A stretch of DNA of 64,000 nt, taken from assembly GCA_002633005.1 (NCBI GenBank), contig NMRA01000889.1, forward strand, positions 1 to 64,000, given 5' to 3'. Positions 10,738 through 25,700 of the stretch are shown here, one piece after another. The stretch comes from Phoronis australis. Taxonomy: Eukaryota; Phoronida; Phoronidae. The position numbers were made by a program, and so were the translations under genes. The notes beneath the pieces are model-generated. The model was not told the origin of the DNA, searched no databases, and worked only from the letters and a program-made list of their open reading frames with translations. Position 1 is the first letter of the stretch, and each line of letters begins with the position of its first letter.

Positions 10738-13700
10738 GTATTGTGCATTTTGACTGTAATCCTTAGCAATGTCACCAACCACTGAATGTGTAGTATTCTA
10801 ACCCAGTTCTTTCAAATGTCCATCCTATTGCTAGTTCACCAGAAAATCCAGGAAATTAGACACCTTTGTTACTTAAAGGCATAGTACGTCAGTTTTTTTG
10901 ATAAGGAAATACCATTCGCAAGGTCATAAAATCAAAAGCTTATTTTTTTCAAATTCTTAATAATCTGAGAGACCCGTGAATTCTTAATTTTTTTTCAAAT
11001 TCTTAATAATCTGAGAGACCCGTGAATTCTTAAAGATGTAGCCCGGCTGTTTGTTGACAAAGAATATTTTATTCTTTTTACACCCACATTTTGCGTTTCA
11101 TCTTATTGATGTCATCCTGTCCTGGTGTCTGGGTGTCTGGTTGATATCTTGAAAACCCTTGGTCAGACCTTAATGAAATAAGGCACAAGGGTGTACGGTA
11201 TCACCAGGGTGGGTTATGAGGTGGGGATTTTCAGTATTTTATGAGAACATCATTTCTGAATGGTATCTTGAGAAGCAATTAATGGATTACAATAGAATTT
11301 GAAGCAGTTGTATGGGATGGCCATTTGCTTGTTTCAGTTGATTTTCAGATTTGATTACTGCAGTACCCTCTAGTGGCCATTTGCGTCTTGAAACGGGCTT
11401 TATCAGTATTTTTGCAAGGAAGATAGGTTCTGAGTGGTATTTAGAAAATTAACTGAAAGCTTTCAATGAAACGTTTTGACACAGACTGAGGTATGTGATA
11501 ACAATGGCACCAGCTATTTTTTTTGCAGACTCAAGTACTACAGCACCCTCTTGTGGCCATTTCATTTTGTAGATGATGACAGTTACCAGTTTTGAGCAGA
11601 CTGCAACAAGTGCAACTGTTGGGCCAAAAAAAACATAGATGTAGCTCTGGTGTGAATGCTTTTGAAAATGGAGGCAGGAGCGCAGTATTTGTAGTCGCTC
11701 ACTTTTCCAAAAAGAAAATCCACCTAATATCAGCAAAAATGATGCAGGATTTGTTTTTTAATTTACCGGTTGGCAAATCTTCTTGTTTCAAACCTTGTTT
11801 ATGTGCCTTTGAGCATCCTTTTTAAAAAATACAAACTTTGACTGAAATGGATGCAGATGGGCATTCTTTTTGTCAGTGAGCGCTGGTCTCAAAATGAGTC
11901 GGGGTACAGACCAGAACCAACTTTTTAGCATTATACAATTAATGGTTATCTTACTCAGCTAAAGCTCTTACTCGCTATGTCACAAAGCGGATTGTGCGAT
12001 TCTGCGTGTAAGACATACTTGCCAAATATTAGCCAAGTTTTCAAACTTGTTCCAAACTTTTTAAATTTGACATGGGTTACAAAGCATAGTTTTCACTGCA
12101 AAGATTGTAGTGATCTATTTTTAGTTTTAACTAATAATAAGCTAAAATTGACTTTTACGGCCCATCAGGCATTCCTGTTCTAGTTAACATCATTGTGTTG
12201 ATACTATGATTTTTGTAGCCTGCCAACTGATGTTCAGGCCGAAGCAATTCCACTTATTCTTGGTGGTGGTGATGTTTTAATGGTAAGTTTGAGGTGCATT
12301 AAAGTTGCTAGACCCGAGTTCGGCGAATAAGACGAGTAAAATTCGAATTACACCAAACGTTTTGGTGGCTGAATATTCTACTTGAAATTTTGGGTTTGTG
12401 AGATTTCTGGTCATGCGTTGATGATTACACACTGGAATAATTTTTTATTGCCTGGGTAAGTTAGTAACATTTGTTCAGTACTTTTATACACTTGACAATT
12501 TTCATGTTGGTTTAAAACAACAAATTTGCAAACATTGTTATTGTTGCTTCTCGTGTTTATTTATTTCCAGCTAATTTTCCTGTTATTCCTTAGCTGCAAC
12601 CTTAGTTACATGGCTATGTTATGTTCCATGGACTGGCGTTTGCAGGAAATGTATGATTGCATATAGGATATTGAAATTGTGATCATTGGCTGAGGAAAAT
12701 GTAGTGATATTGACAGTCACTTACAGGGGTCACACATTTTTGAAACCAGTTTTCTCCTCTGAATAAGGGCAGCAAACTGGTTCTCAAAATTCGGATTCTC
12801 TGTAAGTGGCTGTTGTCAGTAGTTAAGGAGTTTGTGCAAAAATTATACCAGCGTTTTCATGACCCATTCCCTAATATGCGCGTCTTCACGCTCTGGGGAA
12901 AATGGTAATTATTGTATGCAGTCCTTTCTCACATTTAATTGTTTCTCTTTACATTTGTTGACAGGCTGCAGAAACAGGCAGTGGAAAGACTGGCGCTTTT
13001 TGTATCCCGATCATTCAAATTGTGCATGAGACACTGAAAGACATGAAAGAAGGAAAAGGAACAAAGACGATGTCTGGAAAGAGCGGCAGCGGTATGGGTA
13101 AGGACTTTGCTTCAACTCAGAGTTATCCAAGTCTAGAATGTTTTCCCTTCAACATTTCCTGGCATGATTGTTTGTGTTCCAAGGGAGCCAGGTAACATGG
13201 AAGTAGCTTTCTTATCTTCATCAGGTATCTGAATCTGATACTTGTGGTGTAAATTAATAGAAACTGTAAATCTTGTTGGAAGTACACATCAAGGCAACTT
13301 AACGTGAAGTTCATTGTCAATTGTTTACAGCGAAACTCGTGTAAAGATCACTTAAAATTTGCGGTAAAAATTCTCCAGTTTGGCACTCATAGTGAATGAT
13401 TAATTAGTTTGTTCAAGGTCAAATTTTAGGAGTAGACAATTTTGGTCGTCCCAAATTTAAAAATTATGATCAATGACAGATGATCATTCGTCTCGACGTT
13501 ACACACTATTGGGATGTATGAAAAGATTGCGTTGGCAACTATTTTTGATGATTTTATGAACTGACAAGTCTACTTTCAGTCTGTTGATACAAAGCAATTT
13601 CTGAAATTTTAGAAACATGATGAACCCCAAAACCGACTGTATCCCAATCTATAGAACCAAGAAAATTCAATTTCTGCTTGAATTTCTGTGACCCAAATTT

Positions 13701-16700
13701 TGGAGACTGTCCCAAACTAGAGAATTTTTACCATAACCAGTTGTCACGCATGCACTCAAAATGTTGTTCCCTCTCATATTTGTTTTCGTTTTCGGAGAGG
13801 TTTTTTTCAGTTTTTTGTCTTGAATGCTGGAAACCATTCATGACTGCTCTCTTTTCCTTATCAAAGAAAGACTGTTTGAAGCTGCAGATAACTTGTTATT
13901 TCAGTTAAAACGAGTCGTTTATGATGTAAACTGATGAGTCGTTTATGATGTTACCGTGTAGGTAAACAGGGGTGGAAGATGAACATGTTGGACCGTGGCG
14001 AGGCCATGGCTATTGACCCAGATGGCCTGCTCTGCCAGAGCCGGGATCAGCGCGGATGGCATGGCACACGCTCTACAAAGGCTGTGACTGGCAGTGGTAG
14101 GTGGTTACTTTGGTCAGTGGTAGGTGGTGACTTTTGATCAGCCTGTTTTGTCTCCTGCAATAACTGACTGTCTTACTTTTTGGTAGTAACAAGTCATGGG
14201 AAAAATTTAGTTTATGGAATATGGTAGTTTATGTTTTCCTGCTTTGTAAAGTGATCTTGAATTGCATAGTGTTTTTGTGTCGCGCTTCCAACACTTGGAT
14301 GTTAAGTTGCACTGCGGAACAACGTGATTACAAGCAGCTTCCCAAAGTTCACTCTTCTAATCTGTGAAATGATAAATTAGGATCAGAAACACACCCGTAA
14401 CATTTGCTATGAGGGGAGGATGAAATACAAAATGTCGCTCTATCAACTTTGCCAACGTTATTCTATCAGTACCACAACCCACAATCATGGTACCCAACAG
14501 GCATTTCAGGTTATGTAGGACCTAGAAAAATGTAAAATGGCCAAATTCAGAACAACATAACTCAGAAAAGACTGGTTGGATTTATATGGAACTTTCAGAT
14601 ACTATTCTTTATGGACCGTTCTACTCAACGCTATTGGGAACTGTTTTAAAAACGTTCCATTTTTCTACGAAGGGTTATCTAAAATTGGACTTTTGTTGTT
14701 TTCATAAAAAACTCGACAGTTTTACAAAACGGAAATGAAATGATAATTTAGAAAATTGTAGAACTATTAGGATTTCATCTTGAACATTAATTTTATATTG
14801 TACAAAATTTGGCCATCTTCTTAATAACATTATTTTGTAATCGATGTACCTTAGGTTTTTGCTAATTTTACAAAAAGACATGGTTGCATGACCCAATTAA
14901 TGTGAAGTCGATGAAAATTCAAAAATCAAACTCTATAGGATTTCTGCTTTCAGAAAGTGTATACTTTTGTTGGGTAAAAGCTAAATTTTTTGTGCTTATA
15001 TGGCTAAGTACACAAACATGGCTATATCTGATAAGGTCCTGCCGTACATAGCCTTAAAATATTAGTGAGAGCTTTGCAGTAGTTAAAAATTGCTCGTCGC
15101 ACCATTCTCACGATGTATTTGTATCAGGTAAATATTACTACGAGGCTACAGTCACAGATGAAGGACTATGTCGTGTTGGTTGGTCTACTGACAAAGGCAC
15201 TCTAGAACTGGGTATCGACAAGTTTGGGTATGGCTTTGGTGGAACGGGCAAGAAGTCATTTGGTCGCCAGTTTGATGATTATGGAGAGGTAACGCATGTT
15301 ATGGTAACAGATCTTGCTATGATTTGTTACTGGCATTTGACACTTTTATTGAGACGTACCCTAAAGTCTTAGCTGTGATTCGTTGAGTTGTGGTTATAAT
15401 CTTTTTTCAGCTTTATTTTTTGTCATTTTTATGCGCCCACATATTTATATGTGGACGCATTATGCCGTCATCTCCGTCCGTCTGTCCGGCGTCCGCTGCT
15501 CTCCAAAACGGCTGGACGTATGTTCATGAAATTTTGGACATGTGTTTCTTGCGTGGATGGGACGGCATGAGCGACCTTTCGGACGGATCCGACTACCGGT
15601 GTGCCCCCTAGTGGCAATTTTAGTTTTTTACATTTACCTTCAAAAGTCCTGATCGGATAAAATTTGGTGTATACGCATCTATGAGTGAGATGACGCTATC
15701 CTCTCGTTTTCGGATGGATTCTACGTAGTTTGCGCCACGTAGTGGCCATTTTTACTGTTTTTGAGTCTGTTTTTTTTGCGTCCACCCCTCTATCAACCAA
15801 ACTGCTCATAGGATGATTGTGAAATTGGCATGTATGTTTTTACTATGAATTGGACGGCTGACGATTATTTTCCGACAACTTCGACTACTGTGGCGCCTCC
15901 TAGTGGCAGTTTTTTGTGCTCATGGCTGTATCTCCTAAACCGTTTGCAGGATCTTTACTTAATTTAACATGTGTATTTATATGATGTTGACAACGGACGA
16001 TGACGACTTTCAAACGGATCTGACTACTGGTGTGCCCCCTGATGGCAATTTTAGTTTTTTACATTTACCAGTCTGTATCTTCAAAGGTCCTCAACAGATT
16101 TTCATGAAATTTTGAATATAGGCATCTGTTGGTGAGATGATGCTATTATCCTATTTTTGGATGGAATCGAGGTATTTTGCACCAATAGTGGTCGTTTTTG
16201 CTGTTTTCAAATCTTGTTTTTGGCGTCCACCCCTCTATCAACCAAATCATTCCAGGGATGGTTTTGAAAATTGCTGTATATGTTTTCAGTTTGAAGAGGA
16301 CGTTTGATGATGGCGACTGACTACTGTGGCACCTCCTAGTGGTAGTTTTGTTTTGTTTTGCGCCCATAGCTATATCTCCTAAGCCCACTGCAGGATCTTT
16401 ATTAAATTTAGTAAGTGTATTTATATGAAGACTTTCAGGTGGATCCAAAGGACCCTGTGCCCACAAGTGGCAATTTCATTTTATTCTGTTTTTCTTTTTT
16501 TCTCTGAAGATACTTGACAGATTTTTATGAAATATGGCATGTTCTCGTTTTTGGATAGATTGTAGGTTTTTGCGCCATCTAGTGGCCATGTTTATGATAC
16601 AAATAAATAACCCTAAAAGCACACCATCTGTGTTGCATTCGTGGGCACATTTCAACACTCTGTGTTGCTCTTGTTTCTGTTTTCATTGTCACTTGGATGA

Positions 16701-19700
16701 TGTTTTTTGAGTTTCAACAATACTCGACGTCAACCTTTCGTTCTAAAAAGTAGTGCTGTCTGTGATTTTGTTTCAGCCGTTCGGAATGCATGATGTGATC
16801 GGCTGTATGTTAGATTTGGACAACAATATCATCAAGTGGTCCAAGAATGGTAAGAGGATTGAGCTGAACATGTCAGTTACACTTTAATGGTTGCAAATAT
16901 TATTCATCCATAGTAATAATGATCTAACAGCATTCTCCTTATAATTCCAAATACTGTAGTCCATGATAGTACGGAGAATGGCACTTATGTCAAAATGCGT
17001 CCCGAGTACAACCCAGGTTGAGAGCCATGACAGAGCGGCTGGCAGACATCCCACTTTTACAGCCATAAAGTGGTGCATAACCTACATGTCAGGACACGGG
17101 GTTGGGAGAAATGGACATTTTTGAGAATTTCTGATGGCACACAAAAAATAACAGAGCGGCAGTTTCACACCAAATGTCTTATCGAGTTCGCCATACGCCT
17201 GAGGTCTAGGGCAACACGAAGTTTTGCCATGATCAGCGTAGCTGTCTCGTAGTCTTTGTGGTTGGTTACAAAATTTCACTTGGGGTATTTGAGTGTATAA
17301 GTACCCGACCCAAAGGCATAACCTCTGGGATTAAGAACCATGCCGTACAGGTTCACCGACATCTCTCACAGAACATGACACTTGTGTAGAATAGAAATCA
17401 TGAAGATAACACAAAACAACATGTGTTTAACAAAATGGCTGACCACTGATTCTAGCGACAACTATTGGCTCGGTTAAACATTGCAACTTGTCTAATGAAA
17501 CACTTTGCTGTATCACTGTATTTTACATTGCCACTGATTGTCAATCTTGATTCATCAATTTGGCTTGTCTGCATCTTAGCGTATATCTCACAAAACATAC
17601 AGTTTAAGAAAGTAACCACATTGGAGTAGGGCTGGTCCCGCCACTGGAACTTTACTTGACACTCAGTTTGCTAATTGGCCAGTTGCACTGCATGAAATTG
17701 GAAATTTGTCTACTTCTGCTTGGTTACTTTTCAAGTCAAGTCATTATAAAGTTTAGTGGTAGTGAGTCCCAGAGTACATACTCTAAGGCTTGTAGCTTGC
17801 CAGTTTGGCGATGTTGTGGAAGATCACGCTAGTGAAAGGCGAGGTCTCCAGAGTTTCAGCATGAAGGGTGCGACCTAACAATTGAACGAATGGTGGCTAC
17901 TGAAAGCGATTGTTTAGCTAGGCATCAATTTTGATTTATTTACTGGAACAAAAACTCACAGTTTCTTTTGCATATGCCAAGGTTTCTGGTTGTAAATAAA
18001 GTCAATAAGTCTGATCTCAAGCAATGGTGAGCAGCCTGTCAGTTTTGTATGAGCAATTGTGGTCTGCGCAAGGAATTTGTCGAAGTGAGTTATAGTGATC
18101 TTATACTAGAGTTTATATTTTTGACAGATTGCAGGTGCGTAGCAGCCTCAGGTAATTAATTGAAGGCCATTTTACTAATTTTTGTGCAAATGAAATGTGT
18201 TTTCTTAGTTTTACCTGTAAACCTTTACTCTTCCTTTGCAGGCAGCGACTTGGGTAAAGCCTACGACATTCTACCCCATCTGAGCAATGCCAACTTTTAC
18301 GCAGCTGTCGTCCTAAAGAATGCCGAGATGTCGTTTAATTTTGGCGGGACTCCGTTGAAGTATACACCCAAGGTAAAACTTGACACAACTCGACCTAGTA
18401 TAAGGAAACAAAAAAATTTATTGCCGTCTTATTTCTTAAGGACTATTCAAGAAAGAGTAATGTCTGTGAATGAAATTGTTTGCTGGATTCCGTTTTTAGT
18501 GAAACCGTGATGGCACGACTTTCTTCCAAAGTAAAGCTCTCTCTGGATACATGAATTTGTCGTCGCAATTGTGTCCTCCATGAGAAGGCTGCTACTTCAC
18601 GGTTTCCTCAAATGCTAATTTTGTTGACCATTATAGGGTTACACTCCCCTATCTCAGGCTGCCAAACAGTTCACAGTTGACTCCACCGTCTGTGGTGTGT
18701 CGGTTGGCCCTACCAAGGCTGCTCCCAATGCACCATACGCAGTTATCATTGAGGTAAGGACTTCTTTGTGACCACAGTTCCCATTCTTTGACATATTTGC
18801 TGTATTTACATGCTGAAATTTTGCAACTACATTCAATTTGTACTTTCCAAAACTTCTGGACAGATCATTGGCAATTGTTTTCCAAACACATAGCAAGTCT
18901 GACATCATCATCAGAATAATTGCAGTATGCTGTAACAGGTAACTTTCGAAGTAGCCGTGCCATTTTGAAATTCAGATGGTGATCAAGTCTTTGTTGGGCA
19001 AGTGTTCAGTGCCACATACAGATGCTATGTAATGTGGATGTGAGGTTTCAACCTACTGGTATATAAAGTGTTTTCACCTTTCCTGCCATTACAGTTCTTG
19101 TAAATTTTCTCTGCTGTGTGGTGAAATTTACTAATGTCTTATGAAAAAGGCTAACCTTTTGAAATGTCAATGGATGAATAAGGACATTGTATTCCATACA
19201 TTTCCCACTGCGAAGAATATACTAATAAAACAATGAGAGGGGCTGACAGTGGAATATATTCTTATGCTTTTAAATTAATGAACAATTATTAGTAATTGAG
19301 TTTTTGTCCACCAAATATGAGTCAGGATCAATGGGAAGTCGCTTTCCTGCTCTCATTATACTAGAGAGCGCCAACGTGAAAAGTCCCGTATCGTTGATGT
19401 CATACCCACTGTTTGATGGCAATATACTCATTTGTGATGATGTACTCATTTGTGATGATGTCATACTCTTTTCTGACGATGTCGTACTTATTTGTGATGA
19501 CGTCAAACTCATTTCTGATGATGTCATACTCATTTCTAATGATGTTAAACTCATTTCTGATTATGTCTGACTCATTTCTGGTGATGTCATACTCATTTCT
19601 GACGATGTCATACTCATTTCTGATGATGTCAAACTCATTTCTGATGATGTCATACTCATTTCTGACGATGTCATACTCATTTCTGATGATGTCAAACTCA

Positions 19701-22700
19701 TTTCTGATGATGTCATACTCATTTCTGACGATGTCATACTCATTTCTGACGATGTCATACTCATTTCTGATGATGTCAGACTCATTTCTGATGATGTCAT
19801 CCTCATTTCTGATGATGTCATACTCATTTCTGATGATGTCATACTCATATCTGATGATGTCATGCTTTGCAGAATGATCTCACTACTTTACTTTTAATGA
19901 CCATTTGCTGTCCTACTAAAAACATTTACATGAAAATTGTAGCATTTTGTGTCAGTTTAAATCATTGGTTTTATTTTTTATGAGCAAGACTGTAAAGTTA
20001 TCTTTTAATTATTTCTTCTTTTTCAGCCATCCAGGGAGTTAGCAGAGCAGGTAATCTTGATTATCTAAAATCTGCAAAATGCGAGTTACTATTGGCTTTT
20101 GTGTTACCAGTTGTTATAATTGTTTTTTAAGCGTTTCCTGGCTTTTGAGGAACAACAACTTGCTTAGTTTAAATACAGCATAATCTCAAAGTAATCAAAA
20201 CATGTTCAAAGTTACAACAGCATGTTCATGACTATGTTAACAACTATGTGCTCATCCAAAGTTATAACACCATGTTCATCTTAACAACTCTGTGCTCATC
20301 AGAGGAAAAATGTTCTAAATCACTACAAATGGTCAATGATGCAGCGGTATGCCTGGAGTATGAAATCACAATATGGTGGTCAAGTGAACTTATTTGACTT
20401 GATCAAAAATGTTTTAATAAAGATAATTATTATGGATTGTACTGTGAAGATGTTGTTAAACGGTATTTGGTAAGTTTCCAGTATTTACAGCAATGTGATC
20501 AACCTTTGAAAAATAGAAAAAACAACCATTTTGACTATTATTTTGTGTGAAAATTAGTGAAGAATTACTGTTCAACAACAATATGCTTAGATATAAACAA
20601 CATGCTGAGAGCAACAAATAATAGCATGCCAAAAATGTTTTCTGTGTAAGAATAAAGTGTTCCAAATATATTACAGTTCATTATATTTAGTCTCTTGTCT
20701 TTTCATCCACCAAACAGTTTCTCATTGTCACCATTCTTATATCCCAATTCTTTTTTGACTGGTGATTTCAGACTCTGGTACAGATCCAAAAATTCAAGAA
20801 GTATTTAAGCAATCCAACTGTCAGGTATGTAATTGTTCTGTTTTATGAGCTCGTCCAGTGCTGATTGCCTGATTACTGAAGAGCCACCCACCTAGTGACA
20901 TAGGATGTATGTAGTGACAAAGACTTTGAGCTCCCCTGTCGTATAACTGGGTTCACTCCATGTATTCATTAGTTCACTGGTCTTAATTACATGACTTGAC
21001 CCTTGGTTTTCATACGCCAACATTCGATGTGGGTGATAATTGCTGTCATCTCTGTGCTGCGTCTGTTCATCCGGTGTCTGGAATTGTATCTCCTGTTGTA
21101 GGAGGTTCTTGAAATTTGACAATTATGTTAACTTTGTATTAACATGTAAGTATCACCTGCCAATAGACCTGATGACTGTTGTGTCTCCTACAGTTAGTGG
21201 CTTTCATTTTTCACTTCTGCGGATCCGCTTAATTTTGAAGGATTGTTATGAAATTGGGCGGATAAGTTCATATCTTGCAAGTGATAAGGTGAAATAGATA
21301 ACAAGCACTTTGGCACTAATTGGTGTCATGTTTACAATATATAGAGACATCCAAATGTTTTGAGTGGAAACAAAACATACTAGTAAGGTGAAGTTTCCAG
21401 TCATGCTAAGCATCAGAGTCTAAATGAGCAACAGAGCAGTGTTGTATCATTGTTTTCAGTCATGATGTTTTGAGTTAAAATGACTCTGTATATAATTTTC
21501 TTTCATTAAACGTGGCCTAAAGTGGGGGTGTTATCAAGAAGATAATAGATGAAATAACGTTTTGGAGGGATCTGACTGCTGCAGCGCCACCTAGTGACAA
21601 AATTTGAATGTTGTTGGTTGCCTATTGTTTGTTAAGAAGTTAGTGGGGAGCTGTCAAAATTGACACTGACGAATAAGAACATGTGGCTTCCTCGTTCAAT
21701 GCGAATCCTTCCCATAATTCTCAGCTGTTGTATGCCCTGGCCTAATTTTCAGACATCCATGAAAGGTCAGTCGCGATGTGTGTTGTTTGAACCATTGTCT
21801 ATGTATTTGGAAGTAGTATCTTGTCTTATTTATTATTAACAACCATTTTATTTCAGGGAACTTCTCATTATTGGCGGTGTTAGTGTGAATGAACAAGTGG
21901 AGAAGCTTAATCAAGGGGTAGGTTAAAGAATTTTAAAGTACAAAAAGTAATTCCCTTTTTGAGCCGTCAGGTTTCTCAAGCATAAGCAGATGAGTTTTTC
22001 AACTTCCCATGGACAGGACCCTAGTCCTTCGTAATCTTGTCTACGGCTACTGGAGTCCCTCTCTGGCGTGATTCTATATAGTGTATTTAAGATGTGTTCT
22101 CAAAAGAAGGAGATGATCTCCCCTGATTTATGGCATGCCCAATGTGAATGATAGCGATGTTCCTCTTGAGAACTTCCAGTGCTTTATTAACAGGTGGACA
22201 TTGTGGTGGGTACCCCTGGGCGTATGGAGGATCTCATCTCGACTGGCAAGTTGGCCTTGTCTCAAGTTCGATTCTTTGTGCTTGACGAAGCAGTAAGTCA
22301 CTTTCACGCTTTTTCTTCGCAGTTGTGTCGCTCACACTGATAGTATTGTAAAGCAGATAACAAGACGTCTCTTGTCAGAGTAAAACAAATGTGGAAATCC
22401 ACATGTGGTCTTTTGTAAGAGGGTTTATCATGTGGTCTTTTGTAAGAGGGTTTATCAAAAACAGAAAAGTTAAGTTTTGGTAAAAATGGTCTAAACTTTC
22501 AAGATCATGATTTTAATAAGTATGTTAATTAATAGAAAATTGTTTTAACACATGATTCATCTTAGTTTGTTGTTTCAGTAATGACTCTTATTGAGTGAGT
22601 GAATGAATGTCAGTGAGTGACAGGTGACTACATGTGTATGAGTGGCAGCTGTGTAACTTCTATGTGAGATTACCATTTGCTGTATTTGCGGTAAATGTAT

Positions 22701-25700
22701 TTCTGTTGTTGAAATAAATTTTAAAAAGTTACAGTTGTAATGTTCATCAGTATTGTCTTTGTCCAATTATTTCGCAGTATAGCAGTAATTTGTTGGTTTG
22801 TATCACCCCCTACAGGATGGTTTATTATCCGCTGGGTACACGGAACTGATCAACCGTGTCTATCAGCAGATTCCGAAAGTGACCAGTGATGGCAAGCGGC
22901 TGCAGATGGTCGTCTGCTCTGCCACACTTCACTCACCTGATGTCCGAAGATTGGCCGTAAGTTTCCAGTGAATATATAATAAATGTTTAGTGAAAACCAT
23001 GTGGCAACCCATTTGCTTAAATTGTTTCACCACCATTATGCCCGGGTAAATTATGAAGTTTGAAATTTTTATGCACCCACATATTTATAAGTGGATGCAT
23101 TATGCCGTCATCTCCGTCCGTCCGTCCGGCGTTCATTGCTCTATCTCCAAAACCGATTGACGTATGTTCATGAAATTTTGCTCATGTGTTTCTTTCATGG
23201 ATGGGACGGCATGAGTGAACTTTTGAACGGATCCAACTACTGGTGTGCCCCCTAGTGACAAATTTAGTTTTTTACGTTTAGCTCTGTCTCTTCGAAGGTC
23301 CTCAACATATTTGCATAAAATTCGGTATATAGGCATCTATTAGTGATGCAACGGTATCCTCCCGTTTTCGGATGGATTTGGTGTAGTTTGCGCCACCTAG
23401 TGGCCATTTTTACTGTTTTCGCATCTGTTTTTGATGTCCACCCCTGTATCAGCCAAACCGCTCTAATCATGATTGTGAAAATTAGCACGTACGTTTCTAC
23501 TATGAAGAGGACGGTTGACAATGATTTCCGACGACTTCGAGTACTGTGGCGCCTCCTAGTGGCAGTTTTGTTTTTTTGTGCCTATGGCTATATCTCCGAA
23601 ACCGTTTGCAGCATCTTTACTAAATTTAGTAAGTGCATTTATATGATGTTGACAATGGACGACCACTACTTTCGGACAGATCTGACGACTGCTGTGCCAC
23701 CTATTGGCAATTTTATTTTTTATGTTTACCTCTCTATCTTCAAAGTACCTAAACATAATTTCATAAAATTTGGCTTCTGTAAGTGAGGTGACGCTATCTC
23801 TCCCTTTTCAGATGGATTCGACCTAGTCTACGCCACCTAGTGGCCATTTTTACTGTTTTCTAGGCTGTTTTTGGGGTCCACCCCTCTATCAACCAAACCG
23901 CTTTCAGGAAATATTGAAAATTGGCATGTATGTTTTTACTATGAAGTGGACGGCTGACTATGATTTTCTGATGACTTCGAGTACTGTGGCACCTCCTAGT
24001 GGCAGTTTCTTTTTTGCGCCCATGGCTGTATCTCTTAAACTGTTAGCAGGACCCTTACTAAATTTAAGAAGTGTGTTTATATGATGTTGACAACGGACGA
24101 CGATGATTTTGGGATGGATTTGACTACTGGTATGCCCCCTGGTGGTAATTTTAGTTTTAGGTTTACTTCTGCATGTTCAAAGGTCCTGAACAGATTTTCA
24201 TAAAATTTTGAATACGGGTATCTATTGGTTAGATGATGCTGTCGTCCTGTTTTCGGATGGAATCATGGTATTTTGCGCCACCTAGTAGACATTTTTGCTG
24301 TTTTTGAGTCTGTTTGTTGGCGTCTTACCTCTCTAACAACCAAATCATTCTAAGGATGGTTTTGAAAATTGGCGTATATGTTCTCAGTGTGAAGAGGATG
24401 GTTGATGGTGACGACTTTGACTACTCTGGCGCCTCCTAGTAGTAGTTTTGTTTTGTTTTGCGCCCATAGTTGTATCTCCTAAATCCACTGCAGGATCTTT
24501 CATCAATTTTGTAAGTATATATATGAAGCTAACAACAGACAATGACGACTTTCAGGCGGATCCAATGAACACTGTGCCCCCTAGTGGCAATTTCATTTCA
24601 TTTTATTCTATTCTGTTTTCCTTTGTTTCTCTGAAGCTCCGTGACATATTTCTATGAAATTTGTTGTATAGCTTTCTATTAAAGAAGCAATGACATGTTT
24701 ACGTTTTCGGACGGATTGTTTGTTTTTGCGCCATCTAGTGGCCATTTTTATGACACAAATAAGCAACCCCAAAAGCACACCATTTGCAAGGTATTGGTGG
24801 GCGCATTTCAACGCTCTGCGTTGCTCTTGCATTATTCATTATTCGATTCATAGTTTCATTGTACATAGAATGCTTACATTTCATTAGCTCGTCGTGCTTG
24901 TGTATGTCAAATGTATTATTATTATTGATTGCAATTACTGTAAAATGTCACCAATTTAGGACACGTGAAATTTCATTTTTTCATTTTGAAATGAAAGGTA
25001 TGCACTACCAAATGACATTTTTCCATTTTCAAACTGTGTATCGCAGCTACCGCCAGACAATATTTTGAAAATTTATGGGCATATGCAACAATATAATTAG
25101 AAGTTTTTGAAAAACGAATAAAGGGCAATTTTGGAATTTTCCTTTTCGAAATTGGTGAGATTTTACCATATGTATTAAAACTTAAACCCAACGTATAATG
25201 ATCCGCAGTGCAGCATAAAGCTTGGTCGTCAACCAGGGCCCGTGATTACCAAACTTTGCTCAGACCTTAAATTACTCAGTTTTTTCTCCAAACTGTATTT
25301 CCTTGAGTAATACTCAAAAAAATGGTGTCCACCAAACTTAACTCTAGTCATTTCAAGGCGTACTCAGACTCAAGTTGAGTTGCCGTAGAAGTCTTCTGTG
25401 CTATAAAACGAGGAAAGTAAAATGTCAGCAATTTGAAACCCAGCGCCCTCTACAGCCTATTCAAGGAATTTAGTGTTATGTGGTAAAGTTAGTGTGAAAA
25501 TGTCCATTGTTGTCTGCCAGTTTTTTTGAATAAGTGGAAGAGTGTGTACTTAGTGAATGAGTATTTAGTTACTCACACTGATGGTAATTTCATTAAATAA
25601 CAGTATAACCGCTGCCTACGATAAGGTATCGAATTGTGAACTTAAAGTAATTGGATACCTTTCTTACTGAGGATTGAGTTTCTTGAATTACTTATTAAGT

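Noticed and set aside
16146-16658. Minus-strand frames of 60-106 codons, with similar ones at 23-24 kb and 29-30 kb
   Set aside because: They lie in the modular element and recur in other copies only as broken frames; they reflect repeat sequence, not genes.
19413-19877. Open frames on both strands over 100-154 codons
   Set aside because: They are the 21-bp minisatellite read in phase; composition is purely repetitive, and no start context or splice logic supports a protein.
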